From: Streptomyces sp. NBC_00708
GTDB lineage: Bacteria > Actinomycetota > Actinomycetes > Streptomycetales > Streptomycetaceae
NCBI GenBank assembly: GCA_036226585.1
Contig: CP108997.1
Span: 4,092,001-4,156,000 of the forward strand
Length of the DNA: 64,000 nt
Reading direction: 5' to 3'
In this document: one piece after another, positions 8,239 to 17,065 of the stretch
Layout: every line of letters begins with the position of its first letter
Position numbering within the stretch: the stretch's first letter is position 1
Position numbers and translations under genes: made by a program
Notes under the pieces: generated by a model
Told to the model about the DNA's origin: nothing
Database searches by the model: none
The model's input: only the letters and a program-made list of their open reading frames with translations

Positions 8239-8461
8239 GAAGAGTTACGGCCGCCGTCCCGGTGGTTCCGCATACGGGGCGCACGGATGCACGGGCGGGG
8301 GCGCGCGGGAGAGGCACGGGCCCCTGGTGGGTAACTGGTTACGGGACATCCGGGCGGTGCGGTCCGCGCGGCATTCTAGGGACACTGCCGTGACGAATGA
8401 GGTGAGTCGCGCAGAAAGTGACCAACACGATGAATCGGCGCATTTCTCAGGCATATGTCGG

Positions 8462-8488
8462 GCAGTGATCCGGTCCACCGATCACTGC
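8462..8488. promoter_or_regulatory. Perfect inverted repeat before the HTH/TPR regulator
   Basis: GCAGTGATC (8462-8470) and GATCACTGC (8480-8488) are exact reverse complements with a nine-base spacer. They end just before the GGGGGA ribosome site (8495-8500) of the next gene. This is a plausible operator, perhaps for autoregulation, or a leader hairpin controlling translation. Confidence 0.55.
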
Positions 8489-8505
8489 GGCCCAGGGGGA
8501 CACAC

Positions 8506-9888
8506 ATGGCAGCCAGGCCTCTCGTCGCACGCCAGCCCAACGAACGGCTCCAGGCACTCATCCAGGAGGCCGGATGCTCCAACGCGGGCCTGGCCCGCCG
8601 CGTCAACATGGTGGGGGCCGAGCGCGGCCTCGACCTCCGCTACGACAAGACCTCCGTGGCCCGCTGGCTGCGCGGGCAGCAGCCGCGCGGCCGGGCGCCG
8701 GGCACCATCGCCGAGGCGCTGGGCCGCAAGCTGGGCCGTACGGTCACGATCGACGAGATCGGGATGGCCAACGGCAAGAACCTCGCGTCCGGCGTGGGCC
8801 TGCAGTTCGCCCCGACGGTCGTCGGGGCGATCGAGCAGGTCTGCGAGCTGTGGCGCAGCGACGTCGGCCGCCGCGACTTCCTGTCCGGCTCGACGGTCGC
8901 CTCGTCCGCGCTGGTGGAGCCCAGCCGGGACTGGCTGATCACCGGCGCGGACCCGCAGGTGGCCCGCGCGGCCGGGTCCCGGGTCGGGATGCCGGACGTG
9001 GAGGCGGTGCGGGCGACGACGGCCGCGCTGGTCGACCTCGACCACCGCTTCGGCAGCGGCCATGTGCGCCCGGTGCTCGTGCACTACCTCAACAGCGTGG
9101 TGTCCGGGCTGCTTTCGGGGGCGTACCGCGAATCGACGGGCCGTCAGCTGTTCGCGGCGGTCGCCCGGCTCACCGAACTCGCCGGGTACATGGCGGTCGA
9201 CACGGGTCAGCCCGGCCTCGCCCAGCGCTACTACATCCAGGCCCTGCGCCTCGCTCAGGCGGCGGGCGACCGCGCGTACGGCGGCTATGTGCTGGCCGCC
9301 TCGATGAGCCATCTCGCGGCCCAGCTCGGCAATCCGCGCGAGATCGCGCAGCTGGCGCGGGCGGCGCAGGAGGGGGCGCGCGGCCGGGTCACGCCGCGCG
9401 CGGAGGCGATGTTCTACGCGGCGGAGGCGCGCGGCCACGCGCTGCTCGGCGACGCGCGTGCCTGCCTGGAGGTGGTGGGGCGGGCCGAATCGGCGCTGGC
9501 GCAGGCCGAGCCGGACACCGGGGACGACCCGGACTGGATCGCCCACTTCGACCACGCCTACCTCGCGGACGAACTGGCGCACTGCCACCGCGACCTCGGG
9601 CAGGCGGAGGCCGCCGCGCGCCGGGCGAAGGAGTCCCTGGACGGCCATCCGGAGTCCCGGGCCCGCCGCCGCGGCATCGGGCTCGCGCTGCTGGCCACGG
9701 CCCAGGTGCAGATGCGGGAGGTGGAGCAGGCGTGCCACACGGGGACGCGGGCGATGGAGCTGCTGGGCACGGTGCGGTCCAGCCGGGGCGCGGAGTATCT
9801 GGAGGATCTGCAGCAGCGTCTGCTGCCGTACGGGGACGAGCCCGCGGTACGGGAGTTCGGCGCGCGCCTGGAGCTCCAGGCGGCCTGA
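8506..9888 (+). CDS. HTH/TPR transcriptional regulator (Streptomyces NsdA-like family)
   Basis: The product has 460 residues. Residues about 8-75 form an XRE-like helix-turn-helix (LQALIQEAGCSNAGLARRVN), a linker follows, and about 180-455 are Ala-rich helical repeats of TPR type. Proteins of this layout in Streptomyces, such as NsdA, act as global regulators of differentiation and antibiotic production; that parallel is from family knowledge and not proof of the same role. ATG 8506 follows GGGGGA. An inverted repeat overlaps the leader. The gene stands alone and is divergent from the prim-pol-like gene. Confidence 0.8.
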   Translation: MAARPLVARQPNERLQALIQEAGCSNAGLARRVNMVGAERGLDLRYDKTSVARWLRGQQPRGRAPGTIAEALGRKLGRTVTIDEIGMANGKNLASGVGLQFAPTVVGAIEQVCELWRSDVGRRDFLSGSTVASSALVEPSRDWLITGADPQVARAAGSRVGMPDVEAVRATTAALVDLDHRFGSGHVRPVLVHYLNSVVSGLLSGAYRESTGRQLFAAVARLTELAGYMAVDTGQPGLAQRYYIQALRLAQAAGDRAYGGYVLAASMSHLAAQLGNPREIAQLARAAQEGARGRVTPRAEAMFYAAEARGHALLGDARACLEVVGRAESALAQAEPDTGDDPDWIAHFDHAYLADELAHCHRDLGQAEAAARRAKESLDGHPESRARRRGIGLALLATAQVQMREVEQACHTGTRAMELLGTVRSSRGAEYLEDLQQRLLPYGDEPAVREFGARLELQAA

Positions 9889-9913
9889 AAAGCCGGGCGG
9901 AGCGCGGGTCGGC

Positions 9914-9934
9914 CCCTTAACTGCGTCTTAAGGG
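9914..9934. promoter_or_regulatory. CCCTTAA/TTAAGGG dyad
   Basis: CCCTTAA (9914-9920) and TTAAGGG (9928-9934) are exact inverted repeats with a seven-base spacer. They lie 26 bases after the regulator stop and about 120 bases before the next start. It could be a weak terminator or an operator; no T-run follows. Confidence 0.4.
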
Positions 9935-10051
9935 AGCGTGGTGTTACACCCTGTGTCATGGGTAGGCGGGGGACAACGGGCGCTTGGCGAACGGCGGCTG
10001 CCACCCGATAGCGTGAGCCGACGATTCCATAGTTGACACGTAGGAGTCCCG

Positions 10052-11569
10052 GTGACACAGAGCGGACAGGGCGACGAGCAGCAGCCCCCTGCTGTACGGC
10101 CCGCACACGAGGGTGTCGTGCTGCCCTCGGACGGCGGCGAGCCCTGGACGCCGGGGGGCGCCGCGGACCGGGCGGCCCCGGCCGGCGGGCAGCCCTGGGG
10201 ACAGCCCTGGGGCCCGCAGGACGGCGGCGGCCAGGGCGGCGGGTACGGCTACCCCCAGCAGCAGCCGTACCAGGACGGCCCGCAGCAGCAGGGGCAGTAC
10301 GGGCAGCAGTACGGCGGGCAGGACCCGTACGGCCAGGGGCAGCAGGGGCAGTACGGCCAGGACCAGGGCCGGCCGCTCCCGCCCGCCCAGCCGCCCGCCC
10401 GCCAGCCGCAGCCGTACGCGCAGCCGCTGCCGCCCGAGGCCGGCGCGGCCCCCGGCGGTGACGCCGACGCCACGCAGTACATCGCGCCGGTCCCGGCGGG
10501 CCCGGCGCCCGGCGGACTGCCGCCGGAGAACCCCGCGGAGTCCACCCGGTTCCTGGGCCACGCCCCGCAGCAGGGCTTCCCCCAGCCCGGCCCGCAGGCC
10601 CCGCAGGTCGGCGCGGACGCCGAGGCGACGCAGTACATCCCCCCGGTGCCCGGCGGCGCCCCGTACGGCATCCGGCCCGGGACCCCCGGTGAGCGGCAGC
10701 CGCCCGCCGAGTTCGACAACCTCTTCCGCAGCGACGAGCCCGAGGGCGCCACGCAGCAGATGCCCCGGTTCGACCCGGCGCGCCAGCCCCCGCACCAGGG
10801 TGGCCGGCAGCAGCCGCCTCCGTACCAGGCGGGTCCGCCGCCGCAGCAGGGCTTCCAGCAGCCGCCCCCGTACAGCGGCCCCCAGGACGGCCCGGGGCAG
10901 GACGACGGGGACGGCGGCGGGCGGCGCAAGCGGTCCGGTGCCGTGCCGCTGATCGCGGCGGTCGTCGTCGGCTGCGCGGTCATCGGGCTCGGCGCGGGCG
11001 CGCTGATGAGCGGCGGCGACGATGACGACAAGGACGGCAAGCAGCCGGTGGCGTCCGCGAGTTCACCGGCCGCCGGTGACCCGTCCAAGGGGAAGGGGCA
11101 GGCCCCGGCCGACCCGGCGAAGCCGCAGGCCGAGGAGCTGGACAAGCTTCTCGCGGACAGCAACAACAGCCGTGCGGCGGTGATCGGCGCGGTCGAGAAG
11201 ACCAAGAACTGCATGGCCCTGGACCAGGCCGTCACCGACCTCAAGGGCGCCGCGAAGCAGCGCCGCGAGCTGGTCACCCGGCTCCAGGGCCTGACCCTCG
11301 ACCAGCTGCCGGACAACCAGCAGCTGATCACCGCGCTCACCACGGCCTGGCAGGCGTCCGCGTCCGCCGACGACCACTACGCGGCCTGGGCGCAGCAGGC
11401 CAAGAGCAAGAAGGTCTGCAAGCACGGCCACGCCAGGACCACGTCGCACACCCAGCAGGCGACCGTGAAGAGCGGCGAGGCCAGCAAGGCGAAGCGGCAG
11501 GCGTCCGCCCTGTGGAACAAGATCGCGGAGAAGTACGGCCTGACGAAGCGCGAGGCGACCGCGCTCTGA
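10052..11569 (+). CDS. Pro/Gln-rich single-pass membrane protein with repeated T-Q-Y-I motifs
   Basis: The 505-residue protein has a long cytoplasmic N-terminus (about 1-292) rich in Pro, Gln, Gly and Tyr, a basic stop (GGRRKRSG), one membrane helix (about 297-318), an acidic DDDDKD stretch, and a helical extracellular domain with two Cys. The disordered part contains DATQYIAPVP (about 140) and EATQYIPPVP (about 192), plus related ESTRFLG and GATQQMP. T-x-x-I is a consensus for phosphothreonine binding by FHA domains, so it may be a Ser/Thr kinase substrate that recruits an FHA protein; this is inference. GTG 10052 follows TAGGAG. A strong hairpin terminator follows the gene. Confidence 0.75.
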   Translation: MTQSGQGDEQQPPAVRPAHEGVVLPSDGGEPWTPGGAADRAAPAGGQPWGQPWGPQDGGGQGGGYGYPQQQPYQDGPQQQGQYGQQYGGQDPYGQGQQGQYGQDQGRPLPPAQPPARQPQPYAQPLPPEAGAAPGGDADATQYIAPVPAGPAPGGLPPENPAESTRFLGHAPQQGFPQPGPQAPQVGADAEATQYIPPVPGGAPYGIRPGTPGERQPPAEFDNLFRSDEPEGATQQMPRFDPARQPPHQGGRQQPPPYQAGPPPQQGFQQPPPYSGPQDGPGQDDGDGGGRRKRSGAVPLIAAVVVGCAVIGLGAGALMSGGDDDDKDGKQPVASASSPAAGDPSKGKGQAPADPAKPQAEELDKLLADSNNSRAAVIGAVEKTKNCMALDQAVTDLKGAAKQRRELVTRLQGLTLDQLPDNQQLITALTTAWQASASADDHYAAWAQQAKSKKVCKHGHARTTSHTQQATVKSGEASKAKRQASALWNKIAEKYGLTKREATAL

Positions 11570-11576
11570 GGACGGG

Positions 11577-11605
11577 TGCCCGCGCGCCGGTGTGGCGCGC
11601 GGGCA
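11577..11605. terminator. Bidirectional terminator between convergent genes
   Basis: TGCCCGCGCGCC (11577-11588) pairs perfectly with GGCGCGCGGGCA (11594-11605) around GGTGT. It lies between the convergent stops of the Pro/Gln-rich gene and the solute-binding protein gene. Confidence 0.7.
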
Positions 11606-11617
11606 GCCGCCGCCCGG

Positions 11618-12898
11618 TCAGCGGGTGGCGCTGGCGTCGACGAGGGTCCGGGCGACGTCCACGAAGCCCTTCCGTTCGGCGACCAGCCGCCCGTCCCGCA
11701 CCACCTGGAAGGTCACCTTGCTGTTGACGATGCGCGGGTACGCCTCCGAGCCGAGCATGTCCTCGTAGCGCCAGCGCAGCGCGGGGGTGAGGCCGCCGGT
11801 GTCCACGCGGACACCCCGGCCGAGCGCCCGGGTGACCTTCCCCGAGGTGATCCGGGACTCGTGCATCGACTCGACGAGCGACTTCAGCGCGGTGTACGCG
11901 ATCCAGGTGGTCTGCACGCCCGTGTCGTCCGGGTCGATCCGGTCGTCGCGGAAGGCGTGCTCGCGGATCACCTTCCGCATCTCGTTCCACCGGGCGTCGC
12001 CCGGGGCCGGGTACCAGCCGGTGACGTACGCCCCCTCGAAGGGGCTGTTCCGGCCGCCGGTGCGGTCGATCAGCGGCTGTCCGACGCTGCCGAGCACGGA
12101 GGCCACGCGCACCCGCGTGCCCTCCGGTTCCAGCCGCCGGAACGAGTCGAAGAACGTCTCCGTGCGGTCGCCGAGCACGGAGGTCACGCAACCGCCGTCC
12201 GTGCCCGCCCCGGACAGCGCGCGTTCCGCTTCCGCGTTGTACGAGGTGGCTTCCTCGGCCGCCGGTATGTCGAGCGGCGCGGGCCGCCCGGCGCCCGTGA
12301 GCCCGGTGCGCAGGAGCCACGCCTGGCTGTCGCCGGCCAGCGTGTCCGGGCGGACCAGCGAGATCCGGTCGCAGCCGTGCGCGAGCTGACCGGCGGTGCC
12401 CGCGAGGAGCGCGGACTGCCCGCCGGTCAGCGGGTAGGACGTATAGCTGCGGTACTCCTCCTCGGAGGCGCCGTAGCCGCCGATGTACGGGATTCCGGCG
12501 GCCTCCAGCGGGGCCATGAACGCCCGCCCGTGCCGGCTGTAGGAGCCGAGGACCGCGACCGCCTTCTCCTTGACCGCCCGGCGGGCGCAGTTCCCCGCGC
12601 CGGTGGGGGTGTCCTGTTCGTCACAGGTGAGGACGCGCAGCTCGTGCCCGTCGATCCCGCCGGCGGCGTTGATCCAGCGCCCGTACGCCTGCGCCATCGC
12701 GGTCATCCCCGCCATGTTCACCGCGTCCGGGGCGGAGTCCCCGCTCGGCGCCCAGGTGACGACGGTGACGGGCTCCCTGGAGTCCCCCGATCCCCCAGGG
12801 AGCGCGCCGCAGCCGGTCAGCAGCAGGGCCCCCGCCGCCACCGCACCGGTGATCGTCCTGAAGGAGCGGGAGGAAGGGGGGCGTCGCCGTCCGGTCAT
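11618..12898 (-). CDS. Solute-binding lipoprotein, branched-chain amino-acid (LIV) type
   Basis: The 426-residue protein starts with a Tat/Sec-like basic region and a lipobox LLLTGC (Cys30), so it should be a lipoprotein on the outer face of the membrane. The rest matches type-1 periplasmic-binding proteins of the LivJ kind: an early AMAQAYGRWINAAGGIDGH, a middle VAVLGSYSRHGRAF and a later GAYVTGWYPAP. No permease or ATPase genes are nearby, so it is an orphan receptor or works with distant transporter subunits. ATG 12898 follows GGGAAGGG. An upstream extension of the frame lacks a ribosome site. Confidence 0.82.
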   Translation of the reverse strand: MTGRRRPPSSRSFRTITGAVAAGALLLTGCGALPGGSGDSREPVTVVTWAPSGDSAPDAVNMAGMTAMAQAYGRWINAAGGIDGHELRVLTCDEQDTPTGAGNCARRAVKEKAVAVLGSYSRHGRAFMAPLEAAGIPYIGGYGASEEEYRSYTSYPLTGGQSALLAGTAGQLAHGCDRISLVRPDTLAGDSQAWLLRTGLTGAGRPAPLDIPAAEEATSYNAEAERALSGAGTDGGCVTSVLGDRTETFFDSFRRLEPEGTRVRVASVLGSVGQPLIDRTGGRNSPFEGAYVTGWYPAPGDARWNEMRKVIREHAFRDDRIDPDDTGVQTTWIAYTALKSLVESMHESRITSGKVTRALGRGVRVDTGGLTPALRWRYEDMLGSEAYPRIVNSKVTFQVVRDGRLVAERKGFVDVARTLVDASATR

Positions 12899-13029
12899 GG
12901 ACCCAGACCCTTCCCGGCCCCGGGTAACGCCGTGCTGTGCCTCCCTCAACGCTCGGTGACGTCCCGGTGAACGCCGGGGGCCGGGGGGCCGGTGAAGGGC
13001 ATCGAAAAGGGAACGTACGATCGACAACC

Positions 13030-13527
13030 GTGCAGCAAGGTTCCGAGAACTCTTCCCGTCGCGGCCGTCGCTCCTCCACCATGGGCGGCATGCCGCTCAA
13101 CGACCTTCCGTGGTGGCGCTGGCGCAGCAACGTGCGCTCGGCGCTGCACATGCTCTCCGACCCCGTCTTCCACCACGAGTGCTGGCTCGCCGGCCGGGAG
13201 GGGTACGGCGACGTCACCGACGCCGTGTACCGCCTGGTCGAGGACACCTGGCTCGACAACTGGTCCGCCGAGAAGTACGTCGGCACGATCTTCCGGGACA
13301 CCGGTGAGGCCGCGCTCGTGGACGCCGCCGTGCTGCGGGTGCTGCGCATCATGCACCAGGTCGGCGCGGACGCCCCCGTCTCCGCCTACCTGGAGCACCA
13401 CGGCTGGCCGGAGGCCGTCTCGGCGGCCCGCGAGGCCCATGTGCTGCTGTCCACCCATGACGGCGAGGACCCCGACGCCCCGCCCCGTTCGCTGGACGTG
13501 CTCCGCATCATGACCAGGGCCGCCTGA
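13030..13527 (+). CDS. Conserved hypothetical protein
   Basis: The 165-residue product has a basic N-terminus (SSRRGRRSSTMGG) followed by a soluble helical region containing WWRWRSNVRSALHML and YLEHHGWPEAV. I recognise no domain with known function. GTG 13030 is chosen because AAGGGA lies about 15 bases upstream and the following residues look native; ATG 13081 or 13090 are shorter options. It precedes purU by 28 bases and may be co-transcribed with it. Confidence 0.7.
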   Translation: MQQGSENSSRRGRRSSTMGGMPLNDLPWWRWRSNVRSALHMLSDPVFHHECWLAGREGYGDVTDAVYRLVEDTWLDNWSAEKYVGTIFRDTGEAALVDAAVLRVLRIMHQVGADAPVSAYLEHHGWPEAVSAAREAHVLLSTHDGEDPDAPPRSLDVLRIMTRAA

Positions 13528-13555
13528 GAAGCCGCCCGTGTGGCACGCTACGGGG

Positions 13556-14434
13556 ATGACCGCGCCGCAGCCTGCCGAGCCCGCACCCGATCAGTACGTC
13601 CTCACCCTGTCCTGCCCGGACAAACAGGGCATCGTGCACGCCGTGTCGAGCTATCTGTTCATGACCGGCTGCAACATCGAGGACAGCCAGCAGTTCGGGG
13701 ACCACGACACGGGCCTGTTCTTCATGCGCGTCCACTTCTCGGCGGGCACCCCAGTGACCGTCGACAAGCTGCGGGCCAGCTTCGCCGCGATCGGCGACTC
13801 CTTCGCCATGGACTGGCAGATCCACCGGTCGTCGGAGCGGATGCGGATCGTGCTGATGGTCAGCAGGTTCGGCCACTGCCTCAACGACCTGCTGTTCCGG
13901 TCCCGGATCGGCGCGCTGCCCGTCGAGATCGCCGCCGTCGTCTCCAACCACCCGGACTTCGCCGAGCTGGCCGCCTCGTACGACGTGCCCTTCCGGCACA
14001 TCCCCGTCACCCGCGACAACAAGGCGCAGGCCGAGGCGGAGCTGCTGGAGCTGGTCCGCGAGGAGAACGTGGAGCTGGTCGTCCTGGCCCGCTACATGCA
14101 GGTCCTCTCGGACGACCTGTGCAAGCAGCTCAGCGGCCGGATCATCAACATCCACCACTCGTTCCTGCCGAGCTTCAAGGGCGCCAAGCCCTACCACCAG
14201 GCGCACGCGCGCGGCGTGAAGCTCATCGGCGCCACCGCCCACTACGTGACGGCCGACCTCGACGAGGGCCCGATCATCGAGCAGGAGGTCGAGCGCGTCG
14301 GCCACGGCGTGACCCCGGACCAGCTGGTCGCCATCGGCCGCGACGTGGAGTGCCAGGCGCTCGCCCGCGCGGTGAAGTGGCACGCGGAACGCCGCATCCT
14401 GCTCAACGGCCGCCGCACGGTGGTCTTCGACTGA
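13556..14434 (+). CDS. purU: Formyltetrahydrofolate deformylase
   Basis: The 292-residue product hydrolyses 10-formyltetrahydrofolate to formate and tetrahydrofolate, balancing one-carbon pools for purine synthesis. An N-terminal ACT domain (about 8-85, LTLSCPDKQGIVHAVSSYL) is followed by the formyltransferase fold. The NIHHSFLPSFKGAKPYHQ loop and GATAHYVTADLDEGPII contain the catalytic Asn, His and Asp. ATG 13556 gives the standard length. The gene ends nine bases before the stop of the convergent anti-sigma gene. Confidence 0.95.
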   Translation: MTAPQPAEPAPDQYVLTLSCPDKQGIVHAVSSYLFMTGCNIEDSQQFGDHDTGLFFMRVHFSAGTPVTVDKLRASFAAIGDSFAMDWQIHRSSERMRIVLMVSRFGHCLNDLLFRSRIGALPVEIAAVVSNHPDFAELAASYDVPFRHIPVTRDNKAQAEAELLELVREENVELVVLARYMQVLSDDLCKQLSGRIINIHHSFLPSFKGAKPYHQAHARGVKLIGATAHYVTADLDEGPIIEQEVERVGHGVTPDQLVAIGRDVECQALARAVKWHAERRILLNGRRTVVFD

Positions 14435-14443
14435 GCGGCGCCC

Positions 14444-15781
14444 CTACAGACGGCTGAGCGAGGCGGCCGCGCGGAGCACGTCGCGGATCGCCTCGGGGTC
14501 CCCGCTCTGCCCGGCCGCCGCCTCCACGGGCGGCACATGCCCCGCCACCAGCCGGCAGAACTCCACGCCGTCCAGCGCGACCTGCGCCACCGTGTGCGCG
14601 GCCGAGCCGAGGGCGGCGGGGGAGTCCAGCGCCACATACCAGTCGCCGCCGCCCGAGCCCTCGATCTCCAGGTGCAGCGAGCGCCCCGGCGAACCGGCCG
14701 TCACCAGCTGCCGGGCCGGGCCCGCGAGCCCCGACCGGCGCCGCACCGCCAGCGCGGCGGGCAGCATCCGGACCGCGAGGTCGATCATCCGGTGCAGATG
14801 CCCGGCGGACGGCGGCTCGTACGGGTAGTCCACCGCCTTCGCGATGTCCCCGGCGTGCACCCAGCACTCGAAGGCCCGGTCCAGCAGGGCGTCCTGCAAC
14901 GGCAGCGCGAAGTCCCCGTACGACACGGACAGCTCCGAGACCCCGCGCCCGGCGAACGACACCGTCCGGATCAGTGTGTGGCTCTGCTCGCGCCACGGTT
15001 CGCGGACGGCGCGGGTCGGCGGGAGCCGGTTGGCGGACCAGTACGACTCGGTGCGCGCGGTGGGGGAGAGCGGGGCGCCGGCGAGCGGGTCGTCGAGCCC
15101 GAGGGCCGCGCCGACCAGGCTGTCCACGGCCGTCAGATGCCCGATCACCCCGGCGACGGTGGTCCGGCGGCCCGTCGCGCGCTCGCCCTCGAACCACTCC
15201 AGCCGCACCGGGGCGTGCCACTCGGCGCCCCCGATGTCCCGCAGCAGCGCGTCGAGCCGCGCCGTCTCGGCGTCGTACGGGGCGGCCCAGTCGGGCACCG
15301 GGATCTTCGCGGGCCGGCGGTTCAGGCAGTTCTCCAGCACCCGGGCCCGCAGCAGCGGGTCGAGATCCAGGCTCCGGTCGGTGTGCAGCAGCCCGACCGC
15401 GTCCCGCAGCCGCAGCGCCTCGTCCGCACAGGGCGCGCACTCGGTGAGGTGCGCCTCGACGGCAGCGGTCTCCCCGGCGGAACACGCGGCGAGCGCCCAG
15501 GCCCCGAGGAGGGCCTGAAGCACCCGGTGCGGCAGCACAAGGGCGGGCGGCGCGGCTTCCGCTTCGGCTTCCGCTTCCGCTTCGGCTTCCGCTTCGGGTT
15601 CCGGCGCGGCTTGCGCCGACGGTTCCGTTTCCGGCCGCGGCCGAGGCGCGGGATCCGGCGGCGGTACGCGGCTCAGGTCGCCGAAGTCGTCGGCGGCGGG
15701 CCGGGGGCCCGGTATGCGCCGGGCGCCCCGCACCTCCTCGTCGCGGCCGTCCTCGTCCCGGCCGTCCGTGGAGCCGCTCAC
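14444..15781 (-). CDS. Zinc-finger anti-sigma factor with MDMPI-like domain
   Basis: The 445-residue product starts disordered, with an (EA)n run encoded by a short tandem repeat near 15550-15608. An H-x3-C-x2-C motif (HLTECAPC) typical of zinc anti-sigma domains follows, and the large C-terminal part resembles mycothiol-dependent maleylpyruvate isomerase/DinB-fold proteins. Its start overlaps the stop of the sigma gene in ATGA, so the two are made together. The likely job is to hold the upstream sigma factor inactive, with the zinc site and perhaps mycothiol as redox sensor; the sensing idea is inference. No membrane segment was seen. Confidence 0.8.
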   Translation of the reverse strand: MSGSTDGRDEDGRDEEVRGARRIPGPRPAADDFGDLSRVPPPDPAPRPRPETEPSAQAAPEPEAEAEAEAEAEAEAAPPALVLPHRVLQALLGAWALAACSAGETAAVEAHLTECAPCADEALRLRDAVGLLHTDRSLDLDPLLRARVLENCLNRRPAKIPVPDWAAPYDAETARLDALLRDIGGAEWHAPVRLEWFEGERATGRRTTVAGVIGHLTAVDSLVGAALGLDDPLAGAPLSPTARTESYWSANRLPPTRAVREPWREQSHTLIRTVSFAGRGVSELSVSYGDFALPLQDALLDRAFECWVHAGDIAKAVDYPYEPPSAGHLHRMIDLAVRMLPAALAVRRRSGLAGPARQLVTAGSPGRSLHLEIEGSGGGDWYVALDSPAALGSAAHTVAQVALDGVEFCRLVAGHVPPVEAAAGQSGDPEAIRDVLRAAASLSRL

Positions 15782-16365
15782 AGCGACCTCCCGTATCCGG
15801 GCGGCGGGGCGCCCTCCAGCGGCCGGGTCCGGGCGGTGGAGAGCAGCTGCAGCCCGAGCCGCAGCCTGCGCCGGGCCTCGTCCTCGGTGACCCCGAGGTC
15901 CGCCGCGGTCTGCCGGTAGTCGCGCCGCTGGACGTAGGCCAGCTCCAGGGCGGCCCGCAGCGGGGCGGGCATGGAGGCGGCGATGTAGTCCGCGCGGGCC
16001 GCGGCGGTGGCCCGGCGCACCCGCTCCTCCAGCTCGTCCGGATCATCCGGATCATCCGGGTCGTCGGGATCGTCGTCGTCCGGGCCGCCGCGCAGCCGCC
16101 GTACGGACTCGCGGTGGGTGAGATGGGTCACCCAGGCCCGCATGGATCCCTGCTTGGGGTCGTAGGCGTCCGGGTTCTCCCAGACGTGCGCGAAGACTTC
16201 GCGGGTGACCAGGTCGGCCGCGTCCTCGTCGTCCAGCATCCGGTGGGCCTGGCTGTGGACGAGGGCGGCGAACCGGTCGTACATCTCGCCGAGGGCGGCG
16301 GCCTCGCCCCGCGACAGCCGCTGCTGCATCTTGCGGTCCCAGCGGGGTGGTGTGTTTCTGGCCAT
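15778..16365 (-). CDS. RNA polymerase ECF-type sigma factor
   Basis: The 195-residue product has region 2 (EMYDRFAALVHSQAHRML to AWVTHLTHRESVRRL) and region 4 (LELAYVQRRDYRQTAADLGVT) of sigma-70. Between them is an acidic linker of DDP repeats encoded by a short tandem repeat at about 16040-16080, whose length may vary between strains. ATG 16365 is chosen as the residues before it look non-coding. It is coupled to its presumed anti-sigma factor and is divergent from an STAS protein, so the three may form one regulatory circuit. Confidence 0.85.
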   Translation of the reverse strand: MARNTPPRWDRKMQQRLSRGEAAALGEMYDRFAALVHSQAHRMLDDEDAADLVTREVFAHVWENPDAYDPKQGSMRAWVTHLTHRESVRRLRGGPDDDDPDDPDDPDDPDELEERVRRATAAARADYIAASMPAPLRAALELAYVQRRDYRQTAADLGVTEDEARRRLRLGLQLLSTARTRPLEGAPPPGYGRSL

Positions 16366-16466
16366 GTGCCCCAACCCTCCGCCGTCGGACCTGCGCCGTA
16401 GCCGTCCCCCTCGTCCTGTCCGAATGTAGTCGGCCGCCCCGCCGGAGCACGCCCCTTTGCGACAAC

Positions 16467-16519
16467 TACGTCCCACGAACACGCCGACCTTGCGAGACGG
16501 GTGTTTCGTGAGGGGCGTA
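16467..16519. promoter_or_regulatory. Long imperfect dyad in the sigma/STAS divergent region
   Basis: TACGTCCCACGAACAC (16467-16482) is nearly complementary in reverse to GTGTTTCGTGAGGGGCGTA (16501-16519). The core CACGAACAC/GTGTTTCGTG differs by one bulged base. Its place between two divergent regulators suggests an operator shared by both promoters. Confidence 0.4.
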
Positions 16520-16598
16520 CGGGGGCAGCCGCCCAAGGAGGAACCCAAACTTCCGGATTGCCGGGCTCCGGAATCCCCGGAACGAGAGGCCCAGTCGC

Positions 16599-16973
16599 GT
16601 GACCCTGAAAGTCTCCGAGACCGAGCGGGGCGGATGGACCGTGCTGCACATAGGCGGCGAACTGGACCTGCTGACCTCGGCCACCGTCCGCCAGTCCGTG
16701 CACGACGTGGTCGCCGTGGGCCGCCACGACGTGGTCCTCGACCTGTCCGGAGTGCGGTTCTGCGACTCCAGCGGGGTCGGCGTGCTCATCGCCCTGCGCC
16801 GCCTGATGCGGTCCTGCGGGGGCCGTCTGCGCCTGATCCTGCCCGCCCGGGGCGCGGAGGAGGGCTCCCACGTCAACCGCGTGCTCGCCGCCCTCGGCGT
16901 GCGCCGCTTGTTCGAGGTCTACCCGGACTGGGACGCGGCGGTCGACGAGGATGCCGAGCCCCTGACGGCCTGA
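16599..16973 (+). CDS. STAS-domain anti-anti-sigma factor
   Basis: The 124-residue protein is a single STAS domain of the SpoIIAA/RsbV type. The phosphorylation loop FCDSSGVGVLI carries the Ser at 57/58, and VLHIGGELDLLTS is the usual first strand pair. When unphosphorylated such proteins bind a kinase-type anti-sigma factor and free its sigma factor. No HATPase anti-sigma gene is adjacent; the nearest HATPase protein is at 18051-18518. GTG 16599 is the start, with GAGAGG upstream. Confidence 0.9.
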   Translation: MTLKVSETERGGWTVLHIGGELDLLTSATVRQSVHDVVAVGRHDVVLDLSGVRFCDSSGVGVLIALRRLMRSCGGRLRLILPARGAEEGSHVNRVLAALGVRRLFEVYPDWDAAVDEDAEPLTA

Positions 16974-17065
16974 AACCGTCGTCGCGGTCCGGTTGATGCG
17001 CGGCTGTCACAGGGCTGGTCCCGGTAAGTGACACGTGACGCCTGAAGGCGTCGTACGCTCCCCGC

